Made by a program: the position numbers and the translations under genes
Shown here: positions 43,595 to 53,084 of the stretch, one piece after another
How positions within the stretch are numbered: position 1 is the first letter of the stretch
Layout of the letters: every line of letters begins with the position of its first letter
The notes under the pieces: generated by a model
Told to the model about the DNA's origin: nothing
Seen by the model: only the letters and a program-made list of their open reading frames with translations
Databases searched by the model: none
Assembly (NCBI RefSeq): GCF_016862555.1
Contig: NZ_BONE01000018.1
Location: 1-64,000 of the forward strand
Source of the DNA: Asanoa siamensis
GTDB taxonomy: Bacteria; Actinomycetota; Actinomycetes; Mycobacteriales; Micromonosporaceae
Direction of reading: 5' to 3'
DNA: 64,000 nucleotides

Positions 43595-46500
43595 GTGCAT
43601 CTCAAGAGCTTGACCGTGAAGGGCTTCAAGTCCTTCGCCTCCGCGACCACGTTGCGGCTGGAGCCGGGCATCACCTGCGTCGTGGGCCCCAACGGCTCCG
43701 GCAAGTCCAACGTGGTCGACGCGATCTCCTGGGTGCTGGGCGAACAGGGCGCCAAGGCGCTGCGCGGCGGCAAGATGGAAGACGTGATCTTCGCCGGCAC
43801 CGCCGGCCGGGCACCGCTGGGCCGCGCCGAGGTCACGCTGACGATCGACAACGCCGACGGTGCGCTGCCGATCGACTACACCGAGGTGTCGATCACCCGC
43901 CGGATGTTCCGTTCCGGTGAGAGCGAGTACGAGATCAACGGCAACTCCTGCCGCCTGCTCGACATCCAGGAGCTGCTCAGCGACTCCGGCATCGGCCGCG
44001 AGATGCACGTCATCGTCGGGCAGGGCCAGCTCGACGCCGTGCTGCACGCCAAACCGGAGGACCGCCGCTCGTTCATCGAGGAGGCGGCCGGCGTCCTCAA
44101 GCACCGCAAGCGCAAGGAAAAGGCGCTGCGGAAGCTCGACGCGATGCAGACCAACCTCAACCGGCTCACCGACCTGACCGCCGAGCTGCGCCGCCAGCTC
44201 AAGCCGCTGGGCCGGCAGGCCGAGGTAGCCCGGCGCGCGGCCGGCATCCAGGCCGACCTGCGCGACGCGCGGCTCCGGCTGCTCGCCGACGACCTGCACA
44301 CCCTGCGCACCACGCTCGACAAGGAGATCGCCGACGAGGCGGCCCTGCGGGAGCGCCGCGAATATGTGGAGGACGAGCACGAGCAGGTGCAGCGCCGGCT
44401 GACGCAGCTCGAGGCCGCGCTGGCCGAGGACGCGCCGCTGCTCGCCGCCGCGCAGGACGCCTGGTACAAGCTGTCCGCGCTGCAGGAGCGGTTCCGGTCC
44501 ACCGAGCAGCTCGCCAGCGAGCGGCTGCGGCACCTGTCGGCCACGCCCGACGACGAGCGTCCCGGGCGCGACCCCGACGAGCTGGCCGCCGAGTCGGAGC
44601 GGGTGCGGGCGCAGGAGGACGAGCTGCGCGGCGCGCTCGAGGACGACCAGGACCGGCTCGCCGAGGCCGTCGAGTCCCGGCAGGGGCTGGAGCGCCAGCT
44701 CGCCGCGGCCAGCAGGCGCTGCGCGCCGCCGCCAAGGCGATCGCCGACCGCCGGGAAGGGCTCGCCAAGCTGACCGGTCAGGTCAACGCCGCCCGCGCCC
44801 GCACCAGCAGCGGCGCCGAGGAGATCGAGCGGCTGGCCGCGGCGCACGCCGACGCGCAGGCCCGCGCCCAGCGCGCCCAGGCCGAGGTCGACGCGGTCGC
44901 CGCCGAGTCCTCGGAGGCCGACCTGGCCGACGCCGACCTGGACGCCCGTCACGACGAGGCGGTCGCCGCGCACGAGGCGGCGGCGGCCGAGGTCCGCGAG
45001 CTGGCCAACGCCGAGCGGATCGCCGAGAAGGACGCGGCGACGTGGAAGGCCCGCGAGGAGGCGCTCTCGCTCGGCCTGCGGCGCAAGGACGGCGCCGGCG
45101 CGCTGCTGGCCCGGGCCGACCAGGTGCCCGGCCTGCTCGGCAACCTGGCCGGCATGCTCACCGTCGAGCCGGGCCACGAGGCGGCGCTGGCCGCGGCGCT
45201 CGGCGCGCTGGCCGACGCGGTCGCGATCGCGGGCGTCGACGAGGCGGCCGAGGCGATGCGGTTCCTCAAGATCCAGGACGCCGGCCGGGCCGCGCTGCTG
45301 GTCGGCACGCCCGCCGGCCCCGGCATGATCGGCTCGCCGGACGCGCTGCGCCCCGCCCTGCCGGACGGCGCGCGCTGGGCACCCGACGTGGTCCGCTGCG
45401 ACGACCGGATCCGGCCCGCCGTGCACTGGGCGCTGCGCGACGTGATCCTGACCGAGAGCCTGGAGGCGGCGACCCGCGCGGTGGCCGGCAACCCGCAGCT
45501 GCGCGCGGTCACCCCGGACGGGGACGTGGTCGGCGCGTACGCGGCCGCCGGTGGCTCGGCCAAGGCGCAGAGCTTCATCGAGCTGCAGGCGGCCGTCGAC
45601 GAGGCGGCGGCCAACCGGGCCGCGGCCGAGGAGCGGATCGACCTGCTCCGCACCCAGCTCGCGACCGCGCGGGCCGCCGTCGCCGGCCGCAAGGAGGCCG
45701 TGCAGGTCACCGAGCGCGAGAAGCGGGCCGCCGAGGGTCAGCGCAACGCCGCGGCCCGCCGGCTGGCCGAGCTCGGCGCCGCCGCCCGGTCCGCCGCCGC
45801 CGAGACCGAGCGGCTGGGCGCCTCCCGGGCGCGCGCCGAGGAGGCCCGCGACCGCGACCTGACCGCGGTGGCCGAGCTGGAGACGCGGCTCGAGCTGGCC
45901 GAGAGCACGCCGCTGGACGAGGAGCCGTCGACCGAGGAGCGCGACCAGCTCGCCGCGATGGTGCCGCAGGCCCGGCAGAACGAGATGGAGGTCCGGCTCG
46001 CGGTGCGTACCGCCGAGGAGCGGGTCGCCTCGATCGCCGGCCGGGCCGACTCGCTCGCCCGCCAGGCCGCCGCCGAGCGGGCCGCCCGGGAACGGGCCGC
46101 GTCCCGCCGTGCCGCCCGGGTCCGCGGTGCCGGGATCGCCCGGGCCGTGGAGATCGGCGCCCGCGAGGCGCTGGCCCGGGTCGCGGTCTCGCTGGCCGCG
46201 GCCGAGGAGACGCGCGACGCGGTCGCCAGCGCGCGGTCCGCCCGCGAGGCCGAGTTCCAGGAGGTACGCGCGGCGGCCAAGCGGCTCAGCGCCGACCTGG
46301 AGCGGCTGACCAGCGAGGTGCACCGGGACGAGGTCGCCCGGGCCGAGCAGCGCATGCGGATCGAGCAGCTCGAGATCAAGGCCGCCGAGGACTTCTCGCT
46401 CGACGTCGAGACGCTGGTGGCCGAGTACGGCCCGGCGCAGCCCGTACCCCCGACGCAGGTCGCTGTCGCCGCGGCTGCCGCGGCCGGTGAACCCGAGCCC

Positions 46501-47172
46501 GAGGCCATGCCCTACCACCGGGCGACCCAGGAGAAGCGGGCCGCGAAGGCCGAGCGCGAGCTGGCCCTGCTGGGCAAGGTCAACCCGCTGGCGCTGGAGG
46601 AGTTCGCGGCCCTGGAGGAGCGCTTCAAGTTCCTCTCGGACCAGCTCGAGGACCTCAAGAACACGCGGCGTGACCTGCTCACCGTCGTCAAGGACGTGGA
46701 CGACCGGATCCTCGAGGTGTTCACCAGCGCCTACCACGACACGGCGCGCGAGTTCGAGCAGGTCTTCGGCGTGCTGTTCCCGGGCGGCGAGGGTCGCCTG
46801 GTGCTCACCGACCCGGAGGACATGCTGACCACCGGTGTCGAGGTCGAGGCCCGCCCGCCGGGCAAGAAGATCAAGCGGCTGTCGCTGCTCTCCGGTGGCG
46901 AGCGCTCGCTGACCGCGGTGGCGATGCTGGTCGCGATCTTCCGTGCCCGGCCCAGCCCGTTCTACATCATGGACGAGGTCGAGGCGGCACTGGACGACGT
47001 CAACCTCGGCCGGCTGATCACCCTCTTCGCCCAGCTCCGGGAGAAGAGCCAGCTGATCATCATCACCCACCAGAAGCGCACCATGGAGGTCGCCGACGCG
47101 CTGTACGGCGTGACCATGCGCAACGGCGTCACCGAAGTGATCAGCCAGCGGCTCGGCAGCGAGGAGGACTGA
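43595..47172 (+). pseudogene. smc: chromosome segregation protein SMC, interrupted by a -1 frameshift
   Basis: SMC is the ATPase arm of the bacterial condensin. The first frame (43595 to a stop at 44773) carries Walker [10 protein letters not shown] at about residue 31 and the first coiled coil. The second frame runs without a stop from 44710 to 47172, with the rest of the coiled coil, the hinge (about 45120-45560), signature LSLLSGGERSLTAVAML and Walker B FYIMDEVEAALDD. Frames switch at 44708-44712, where GCGGCCAGCAG would read through if one more C were present (GCGGCCCAGCAG). With that base the protein is about 1192 aa, normal for actinobacteria. It is either a sequencing error or a recent inactivation. 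GTG 43595 fits the family start [14 protein letters not shown]. Read as is, the first fragment (392 aa) lacks the hinge and Walker B. Confidence 0.9.
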
Positions 47173-47789
47173 TGCGGCCCAAGGCCCTGGCGCTGCTGGT
47201 CGATCTGGACGGCACGTTGCGCCGCTGGGACCCGGAGGTGATCCACGGCATCGAGGCGGCGCACGACCTCAAGCCCGGCTCGCTGTACGGGACGGCGATG
47301 GACTGGTCCCGGCTCATGCCTGCGATCATCGGCGAGATCACCCACGACGAGTGGGCCGACCTGATCGCGGCCGACCTGGCCGACCAGACCGGCGACCCGG
47401 ACAGGGCGCGCGCGGCGGTCAAGGAGTGGGAGAACTACCGCGGGTCGGTCGAGCCGGGTCTGCTGGCGCTGATCCGCGACGCCCGCGGCGCGGGGATCAA
47501 GGTCGGGTTGGCCACCAACGCGACGGACCTGCTCGACACGGACCTGCGGACGCTGGGGCTGTCGGACGAGTTCGACGCGGTGATCAACTCGTCGGTGCTG
47601 CACATCCCGAAGCCGGCCCCTGAGTATTTCGGCGCGGCCTGCATCGCGCTGAAGACGCCGCCGAACCGGGTCCTGCTCATCGACGACAGCGCCCGCTTCG
47701 TCTACGGCGCCCGCGCGGCCGGGTTGTCCGCCCACCGCTGGACCGGTCCTTCCGACCTCCCGTATATCCGCGCGGCGCTCGGCCTCTGA
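47172..47789 (+). CDS. HAD family hydrolase
   Basis: The protein is 205 aa. HAD motif I is LLVDLDGTLRRWD near residue 8, motif II LATNATDLL (the usual Ser/Thr replaced by the TN pair), motif III the Lys in HIPKPAPEYF, and motif IV LLIDDSARFVYGA. It is a phosphoric-monoester hydrolase with a small helical cap, substrate unknown. The ATG shares one base with the smc TGA (TGATG), so it depends on smc translation for coupling, which the frameshift would disturb. Confidence 0.92.
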   Translation: MRPKALALLVDLDGTLRRWDPEVIHGIEAAHDLKPGSLYGTAMDWSRLMPAIIGEITHDEWADLIAADLADQTGDPDRARAAVKEWENYRGSVEPGLLALIRDARGAGIKVGLATNATDLLDTDLRTLGLSDEFDAVINSSVLHIPKPAPEYFGAACIALKTPPNRVLLIDDSARFVYGARAAGLSAHRWTGPSDLPYIRAALGL

Positions 47790-47845
47790 CCGCTATGCGG
47801 CTGGCCATAGTTGGCACACTGCTCGATAGTGACTTCCGCTATGCT
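47790..47845 (+). promoter_or_regulatory. toxin-antitoxin promoter with 9-bp direct repeats
   Basis: CCGCTATGC occurs at 47790-47798 and again at 47836-47844. The second copy contains the -10 box TATGCT (47840-47845), 7 bases before ATG 47853. CACT-N7-AGTG (47817-47831) lies between. The layout suits autorepression by the antitoxin and a leaderless operon mRNA. Confidence 0.5.
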
Positions 47846-47852
47846 CCTTGGT

Positions 47853-48131
47853 ATGGGCAAGACCACGATCAGTGTCGAGTCAAGCACCCGTGACCGACTA
47901 GCGGCATGGGCCGCCCGACATGGTCGTCCGATGGGGGAGGAGATAGAGGTGTTGCTGGACATCGCCGAGCGCAACGAGTTCTGGGAGCAGGTGTCCGCCG
48001 GCTATGCCGATGGCTATGCCCCGGCGCCCGCCGATGAGTATCCGGAATATGCCGACCTACCGCAGCTGGGTCCGTTCCCGACGCCGCCGGAGATGGTCGA
48101 CGACATACCGCCGACCGTGTACGACCGGTGA
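47853..48131 (+). CDS. antitoxin, MazE/RHH-like
   Basis: The 92-aa protein starts MGKTTISVESSTRDRLAAWA, a ribbon-helix-helix-like beginning (TTISVESSTRDRL) with a short second helix (GEEIEVLLDIAERNE). It ends in an acidic, Pro-rich tail (ADEYPEYADLPQLG) suited to neutralising a toxin. ATG 47853 is set by the leaderless -10 box. An upstream ATG at 47811 lies ahead of that box. It overlaps the toxin start by 4 bases (GTGA). Confidence 0.78.
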   Translation: MGKTTISVESSTRDRLAAWAARHGRPMGEEIEVLLDIAERNEFWEQVSAGYADGYAPAPADEYPEYADLPQLGPFPTPPEMVDDIPPTVYDR

Positions 48132-48466
48132 GGGCCGGCGCGGTCTTCATCGCCGAGCTTGGCGAGCCGCGCGGTGCGGAGCAGGCTGGCCGACGACCGG
48201 TGTTGGTCGTGCACAGCCACGAGTTCGCCCGCATTCCGAACCTCGCCTTGATCTGTCCGATAACGATGACCAGCCGGACCGTTCCCAACCACGTCGCCGT
48301 CGCGCCGGACGCGGACAACGGTTTGGCGGCGCCGTCCTATGTGATGACCGAACAGATCCGTGCCATCGACATCCGGTTCCTCCACCGACACCTCGGCCAC
48401 GTGAGCCGCGAGGTGTTGGCGGAGGTGCTGCGGATCCTTACCGAGCGGCTGATCGCCCGGCGCTGA
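48128..48466 (+). CDS. MazF/PemK family endoribonuclease toxin
   Basis: The 112-aa protein has the MazF beta-barrel pattern. RAGAVFIAELGEPRGAEQAG opens the fold, RRPVLVVHSHEF follows, and ICPITMTSRTVPNHVAV carries the conserved Pro-Ile-Thr/Ser catalytic region. VMTEQIRAIDIRFLHRHLG completes it, with the typical E-Q-x-R-x-I-D. Such toxins cut mRNA at short motifs. It starts GTG inside the antitoxin stop and is followed 15 bp later by a strong terminator, so the module is self-contained. Confidence 0.87.
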   Translation: MRAGAVFIAELGEPRGAEQAGRRPVLVVHSHEFARIPNLALICPITMTSRTVPNHVAVAPDADNGLAAPSYVMTEQIRAIDIRFLHRHLGHVSREVLAEVLRILTERLIARR

Positions 48467-48481
48467 AAGAGCCTCAACCCG

Positions 48482-48507
48482 GTCGGCACGGTTTTCACCG
48501 TGCCGAC
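48482..48507. terminator. terminator after the toxin gene
   Basis: An 11-bp perfect stem (48482-48492 with 48497-48507), loop TTTC, between the convergent toxin and DinB genes. Confidence 0.8.
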
Positions 48508-48530
48508 TGGCGGCTCCGGCATCGGCGCGG

Positions 48531-49046
48531 CTACGCGCCGGTCGCGCCGTCGAGGCGTTCGCGGAGGAGGTCGGCGTGGCCGTTGTGGCGGGCGTACTCC
48601 TCGACCATGTGGGTGTAGACCCAGCGCAGGTTGATCGTGCGGTCGTGGGTCGTGTCGAAGGTGTGGTCCAGCGGCAGGTCCGCGACCAGCGCGTCGGCCT
48701 TCGCGCACTCCGCGCGGAACGTCGCGAAGTCGGCCTCCGCCGACTCGGGCGTGCCGTCGTCGAAGTCGCCGTCGAGGTTGTCGGGGCTGTAGTAGAGGCT
48801 CTCGTGCGGCGTGCCCGACGCCCGGTGGAACCAGCTCCGCTCCACCGCCGCCATGTGCCGCACCAGGCCCAGCAGGGTCAGCGTCGAGGGCTCGGCCGTG
48901 CGCTTGACGAGCTGGTCGCCGGTCAGGCCGCGGCACTTCCACAGCAGCGTGTCGCGGTGCAGGTCGAGCCAGCCCTGCAGCATCGTGCGCTCGTCGGCGA
49001 CGTAGGGCTCGTTGCGCCGTTCGATCTCGGGGGCAGTCCAGGTCAT
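48531..49046 (-). CDS. DinB family protein
   Basis: The 171-aa four-helix bundle belongs to the DinB/DUF664 group. The three metal-ligand histidines expected are present in LLGLVRHMAAVERSWF, in the mid-protein His region (LDHTFDTTHD) and in YTHMVEEYARHNGHADLLRE. Actinobacterial members include mycothiol-dependent enzymes, but the substrate cannot be told. The ATG at 49046 lies 7 bp after the phosphatase stop (49054), so the two may be co-transcribed. Confidence 0.88.
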   Translation of the reverse strand: MTWTAPEIERRNEPYVADERTMLQGWLDLHRDTLLWKCRGLTGDQLVKRTAEPSTLTLLGLVRHMAAVERSWFHRASGTPHESLYYSPDNLDGDFDDGTPESAEADFATFRAECAKADALVADLPLDHTFDTTHDRTINLRWVYTHMVEEYARHNGHADLLRERLDGATGA

Positions 49047-49053
49047 CGGGGCA

Positions 49054-50826
49054 TCATGCCGCGTCGCCGGCCGGCACCGCGCCCAGTTTCCGCTCCGGCA
49101 GGTTCGCCGGCGCCGGTGCGGTCAGCGGCAGCGACGCCACCCGGGTCAGCGTGCCGTCGGGTTCGGTGCCCTCGATCGTCACCGCGGCCGTCGCCCCGGC
49201 CAGCGAGAGCGTGCTCACCGCGTTGCCGAAGTAGGGGCCGGCCAGCTTGCGCCAGCGGACGCCGGGCTTGCGTACCCGGGCGGTCTTGGCCAAGGCCCGA
49301 ACCAGCGACGACGGGCCGCGCCACCAGCCCAGCGTCATGATCGGCTTCATCACGACCGGCACCGCGTTGTGGATCGGCGAGCAGGTCAACTGGTGCACCG
49401 GCGTGGTCACCTCCGGGTCGCGGAAGCGCACCCGGGCCACGTACGAATGGTGGACGTCGCCGGAGAGCACGCTGATCGACGCCGGCGCCGGATAGGCCGG
49501 GCCGGCACCCACCCGCTCGCCGCCCGTCGTCCGCGCGCCCGAGCCCAGGCGGGCGAAAAGCTCGCCCAGGTCCTCGAACGAGCGCTGGAACGCCGCCCAG
49601 TGCTCGAGGTCGACGGCCCGGCGCATTCTCTCCGCGGCGTGCGACACCCAGCCGCGCGGCGACGCCGCCAGCCGCTCGTTCCACGCCTCGAGGTGGTGGA
49701 TGCCGTGCGGCAGCAGCCACGGCAGCGACGAGCCGACCACCAGGTGGTCGTAGTCGCCGTGCGCCTGGTCGAGGAACCACGACCACTCGCCGGGCGGCAG
49801 CATCGCCCGGGCGCCCGGGTCGAGCACCCGGCTGCACCGGTTGTCGAGCACGACCAGCCGGGTGCGGCCGATGTCGACGCGGTAGGACCACTGGTATTGC
49901 GTCTCGCGCCAGCGCGCGGTGTCGTGCGCCGCGTCGGCCTCGCGGTCGACCCGTTGGCCGAACTCGCGCAGCACCTCGGTCGCGTCGCCGGCCTCGACGA
50001 CCTTCGGGTAGAGCGCGTCGCCGGCCAACTCGTCAGGGTGCATGTTGCCGAGGTGCTGGTAGACCCAGTAGGAGGCGAGCCCGCTGGTGATCCGCTCGCT
50101 CCACCACGGCTGTTCCCGGGCCGCGACCCGCCAGGACGCCGACGAGTTCCAGTCGTCGATGATCTCGTGGTCGTCGAAGATCATCACGCTCGGCACGGTC
50201 GACAGCAGCCAGCGGATCTCCGGGTCGCGCCACGACTCAAGGTAGAGCTGGGTGTACTCGTGGAACGTGACCACCTGGTGCGGCGGGGCGTCGGTCAGCT
50301 TGGCCTTGCGCCGCTTGCGCTGGCGGCGCAGGAAGCGCCGTACCTCCCGGGAGGTCATGTCGGCGTAGACCTGGTCGCCGAGCAGCACCATCAGGTCGGG
50401 CCGGACACCCTCGTCGGCCATCAGCCGCCGGGCGAACGCGTCGAGCGCGTCGGGGGGCAGTTTGTGCCCGGTCGAGCGCGGTGTCGCCTCCCGGCACGAT
50501 CCGAAGATCAGCTTGACCGGCTGGCCGCCGTCGTCACCCATCCGGGTGCGGATCACGCTGCGGGGGTACGCGGAGTCCTGCTCGGGCCAGACCTTCTCGT
50601 CGTCGACGAACACCTCGTACGGCGTGACCGCGTCGGCCGGCAGCCCCTCGACCACGACCAGCGCGTAGTGGTGGTCGAACGCGCTGAACGTACGCGCGCT
50701 ACCTTCCGCTCCTCCTTCGGCACGCACCGTGACAACGGCCGGCGCTCCCGTCTCGACCCAGATCGTGGCCCGGGTGTCGACGACCCGGCGGAGCACCGGA
50801 CCGATCAGCAGACGTGCGCCCGACAT
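49054..50826 (-). CDS. PhoD-type alkaline phosphatase family protein
   Basis: The protein is 590 aa. An N-terminal fibronectin-like domain (VDTRATIWVETGAPAVVTV) precedes a calcineurin-like metallophosphoesterase domain with IFGSCREATP, LMVLLGDQVYAD, PSVMIFDDHEIIDDWN, VVGSSLPWLLPHG and SVLSGDVHHSYVA, all PhoD-family metal sites. There is no Tat or Sec signal peptide, unlike secreted PhoD, so this is a cytosolic variant with unknown substrate. The ATG at 50826 is preceded by AGGA at 5 bases. It is divergent from ftsY. Confidence 0.88.
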   Translation of the reverse strand: MSGARLLIGPVLRRVVDTRATIWVETGAPAVVTVRAEGGAEGSARTFSAFDHHYALVVVEGLPADAVTPYEVFVDDEKVWPEQDSAYPRSVIRTRMGDDGGQPVKLIFGSCREATPRSTGHKLPPDALDAFARRLMADEGVRPDLMVLLGDQVYADMTSREVRRFLRRQRKRRKAKLTDAPPHQVVTFHEYTQLYLESWRDPEIRWLLSTVPSVMIFDDHEIIDDWNSSASWRVAAREQPWWSERITSGLASYWVYQHLGNMHPDELAGDALYPKVVEAGDATEVLREFGQRVDREADAAHDTARWRETQYQWSYRVDIGRTRLVVLDNRCSRVLDPGARAMLPPGEWSWFLDQAHGDYDHLVVGSSLPWLLPHGIHHLEAWNERLAASPRGWVSHAAERMRRAVDLEHWAAFQRSFEDLGELFARLGSGARTTGGERVGAGPAYPAPASISVLSGDVHHSYVARVRFRDPEVTTPVHQLTCSPIHNAVPVVMKPIMTLGWWRGPSSLVRALAKTARVRKPGVRWRKLAGPYFGNAVSTLSLAGATAAVTIEGTEPDGTLTRVASLPLTAPAPANLPERKLGAVPAGDAA

Positions 50827-50959
50827 ACGTTTCCTACCTCCAGGACAGCGGAATCGGATCCATCTTTTCTACCCAGGGGCCGTTCGCGCCATAGCCGTAC
50901 GCGCGACACCTCACACCGGCCGGCGCGTGACCCCGCGCGGGGCATGTCAGGATTTCGGT

Positions 50960-52099
50960 ATGGAATACGTGATCCTCGGAATCGTCTTGGCCGGCGTGCT
51001 CCTGCTGGCCGGGCTCGGCCTGCTCGTGCCCCGGATCCGCCGCCGGGCCGTGCCGCCGGCCCCGCCGCGCCCGACCGAAACGACCGAGGAGGCCGGTGGC
51101 GTCGGAATCCTGGCGCCGGAACGACCGGCCGAGGCCGACGTCGTCGAGGCGCCGCCGGCGCCCACGATCGAGACGCCCGCACCCACCGCCGGTCGGCTCA
51201 TCCGGCTGCGTGGGCGGCTCTCCCGCTCCCAGAACGTGTTCGGCAAGAGCCTGCTCGCGGTGCTCGGCAGGGACCGGCTCGACGAGGACGCCTGGGAGGA
51301 GATCGAGGACAGCCTGATCGGCGCCGACGTCGGCGTCGAGGCTACCCGGCAGATCGTCGACCGGCTCCGCGAGCGCACCAGGGTGCTCGGCACCCGCAAC
51401 CCCACCGAGCTGCGCGCCCTGCTCGCCGCCGAGCTCGTCGAGGCGCTCGACCCCACGCTGGACCGCTCGCTCAAGGTCGGCGGCAAGCCGTCCGTGCTGC
51501 TGGTGGTCGGCGTCAACGGCTCCGGCAAGACCACCACCTGCGGCAAGATCGCCCGGGTGCTGATCGCCGACGGGCACAGCGTCCTGCTCGGCGCCGCCGA
51601 CACCTTCCGCGCCGCCGCCTCCGAGCAGCTGGCCACCTGGGCGGGGCGCGTGGGCGCCGAGGTCGTCCGCGGCCCCGAGGGCGCCGACCCGGCCAGCGTC
51701 GCGTTCGACGCGGTCAAGAAGGGCGTCGACACCGGCGTCGACACGGTGCTGGTCGACACCGCGGGCCGCCTCCAGAACAAGGTCGGCCTGATGGACGAGC
51801 TCGGCAAGGTCAAGCGGGTCGTCGAGAAGCAGGGCCCGGTCGACGAGACGTTGCTCGTGCTCGATGCCACCACCGGCCAGAACGGCCTCGAGCAGGCCAG
51901 GGTCTTCATGGAGGTGGTCGATGTGACCGGCGTGGTGCTGACCAAGCTCGACGGCACCGCGAAGGGCGGTATCGTCATCGCCGTGCAGCGCAAGTTGGGC
52001 ATTCCGGTCAAGCTCGTGGGCCTCGGTGAGGGCCCGGACGACCTGGCGCCGTTCGAACCGGCGGCCTTCGTCGACGCGCTTGTTGGCACGGACGCGTAA
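50960..52099 (+). CDS. ftsY: signal recognition particle receptor FtsY
   Basis: FtsY docks SRP-ribosome complexes at the membrane. The 379-aa protein starts with a membrane helix (MEYVILGIVLAGVLLLAGLG), has a short acidic/Pro-rich A region, an N domain, and a G domain with GVNGSGKTTTCGKIA, GAADTFRAAASEQL, VDTAGRLQNK, LTKLDGTAKGG and GLGEGPDDLAPF. An N-terminal transmembrane helix is typical of actinobacterial FtsY. AGGA lies 8 bases before the ATG. Its partner ffh is at the end of the window. Confidence 0.96.
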   Translation: MEYVILGIVLAGVLLLAGLGLLVPRIRRRAVPPAPPRPTETTEEAGGVGILAPERPAEADVVEAPPAPTIETPAPTAGRLIRLRGRLSRSQNVFGKSLLAVLGRDRLDEDAWEEIEDSLIGADVGVEATRQIVDRLRERTRVLGTRNPTELRALLAAELVEALDPTLDRSLKVGGKPSVLLVVGVNGSGKTTTCGKIARVLIADGHSVLLGAADTFRAAASEQLATWAGRVGAEVVRGPEGADPASVAFDAVKKGVDTGVDTVLVDTAGRLQNKVGLMDELGKVKRVVEKQGPVDETLLVLDATTGQNGLEQARVFMEVVDVTGVVLTKLDGTAKGGIVIAVQRKLGIPVKLVGLGEGPDDLAPFEPAAFVDALVGTDA

Positions 52100-52147
52100 C
52101 CTCGGGTGACCTACCAGCCGCAGGCCTCCGGACTCGGGAGACCGTAC

Positions 52148-52936
52148 GTGACGCAGCAGGAAGTCCCGCTTCGCGGCGGGAACGTCAGCACCGTGGTGCG
52201 GGTCGGCGACACGGTCCGGCGCAACGCCGGCCCGTGGACCCCCTCGGTGCACGCCCTGCTCCGCCATCTGGAGCACGTCGGCTTCACCGGGTCACCGCAG
52301 GTGCTCGGCATGGACGAGCGCAACCGCGAGGTCCTCTCCTACCTGGAGGGGGAGTGCGGCGAATATCCGCTGGCGCCGCACTGGGTCACCGACGAGGCGC
52401 TGGTCACGGTCGCGACGATGCTGCGGATGTTCCACGACGCGCAGTACGGGTTCCAGCCGGCTCCCGGGGCGGTCTGGCGGTCGTTCGGGCCGCCGCCGCC
52501 GGACACCGAGGTGATCTGCCACCACGACGCGGCGCCGCACAACGTGATCTGGCGGCCCGACGGCACGCTTGCCCTGATCGACTTCGACCTGGCCTCGCCC
52601 GGTGCGCGGATCTACGACGTCGCCTACGCCGCCTGGACCTGGGTGCCGCTCTTCTCCGACCGGGACTCCTACACGCTCGGCTGGAAACGGCCCAACCGGC
52701 CGCAGCGGCTGCGGATGTTCGCCGACGCGTACGGGCTGATCCCGCGTGACCGGCAACGGCTGGTGCGGACGATCCGCAAGCGGATCGTCGACCACGTCGA
52801 GGGCATCCGCCGGATGGCGGCGGCCGGAGATCCGGCTTTCGTCCGGATCGTGCACAAGGGTCACCTTCGGCGCCCGATGCGCGATCTTCGCCTGCTCGAC
52901 TACGAACGTCACACGCTCGAGTACGCACTGCGCTGA
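52148..52936 (+). CDS. aminoglycoside/choline phosphotransferase family kinase
   Basis: The protein is about 262 aa, with an APH fold. The catalytic loop is ICHHDAAPHNVIWRPDG (H-x-D-x4-N), and LIDFDLASPGARIYDVAYA is the metal-binding DFD segment. It likely phosphorylates a small hydroxyl compound. A resistance role is not indicated. TAACCT at 52097-52102 looks like the -10, placing transcription start near 52109. GTG 52148 with GGGAG 7 bases upstream is therefore the favoured start. GTG 52106 (14 residues longer) is the alternative. Confidence 0.82.
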   Translation: MTQQEVPLRGGNVSTVVRVGDTVRRNAGPWTPSVHALLRHLEHVGFTGSPQVLGMDERNREVLSYLEGECGEYPLAPHWVTDEALVTVATMLRMFHDAQYGFQPAPGAVWRSFGPPPPDTEVICHHDAAPHNVIWRPDGTLALIDFDLASPGARIYDVAYAAWTWVPLFSDRDSYTLGWKRPNRPQRLRMFADAYGLIPRDRQRLVRTIRKRIVDHVEGIRRMAAAGDPAFVRIVHKGHLRRPMRDLRLLDYERHTLEYALR

Positions 52937-52937
52937 C

Positions 52938-52974
52938 GTCACACGTACGAAACAACCCGTCACGCTTCGGTAAC
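52938..52974 (+). promoter_or_regulatory. GlnR operator upstream of amt
   Basis: GTCAC-N6-GAAAC-N5-GTCAC-N6-GTAAC closely matches the actinobacterial GlnR box (gTnAC-n6-GaAAC repeated). It starts one base after the APH-family stop and lies about 110 bp before the amt start. Further GAAAC half-sites occur near 52993 and 53022. GlnR would switch the amt-glnB-glnD operon in response to nitrogen limitation. Confidence 0.75.
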
Positions 52975-53084
52975 CGCTCCGCGACCTTGCGCGAAACAGG
53001 CGCCCGGGAAGCTTCCCCGCGAAACCGGCTGTCGGGCGACGCTGCCCTGCTCGCCGGAAGGGGGAACTACCGAGAGGAGGCAGC

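Noticed and set aside
44700-44720. Programmed ribosomal frameshift in smc
   Set aside because: No slippery heptamer or adjacent stable structure stands out. smc is not known to use frameshifting, so deletion or sequencing error is simpler.
43876-47070. A 1064-aa open frame antisense to smc
   Set aside because: It mirrors the high third-position GC of smc, has Leu/Gly/Arg/Val-rich filler composition and no family motif. Both fragments of the opposite strand read as SMC.
52148-52936. Antibiotic resistance phosphotransferase
   Set aside because: Only general APH-fold catalytic motifs are visible. The core-genome position and absence of mobile elements give no support for a resistance role.
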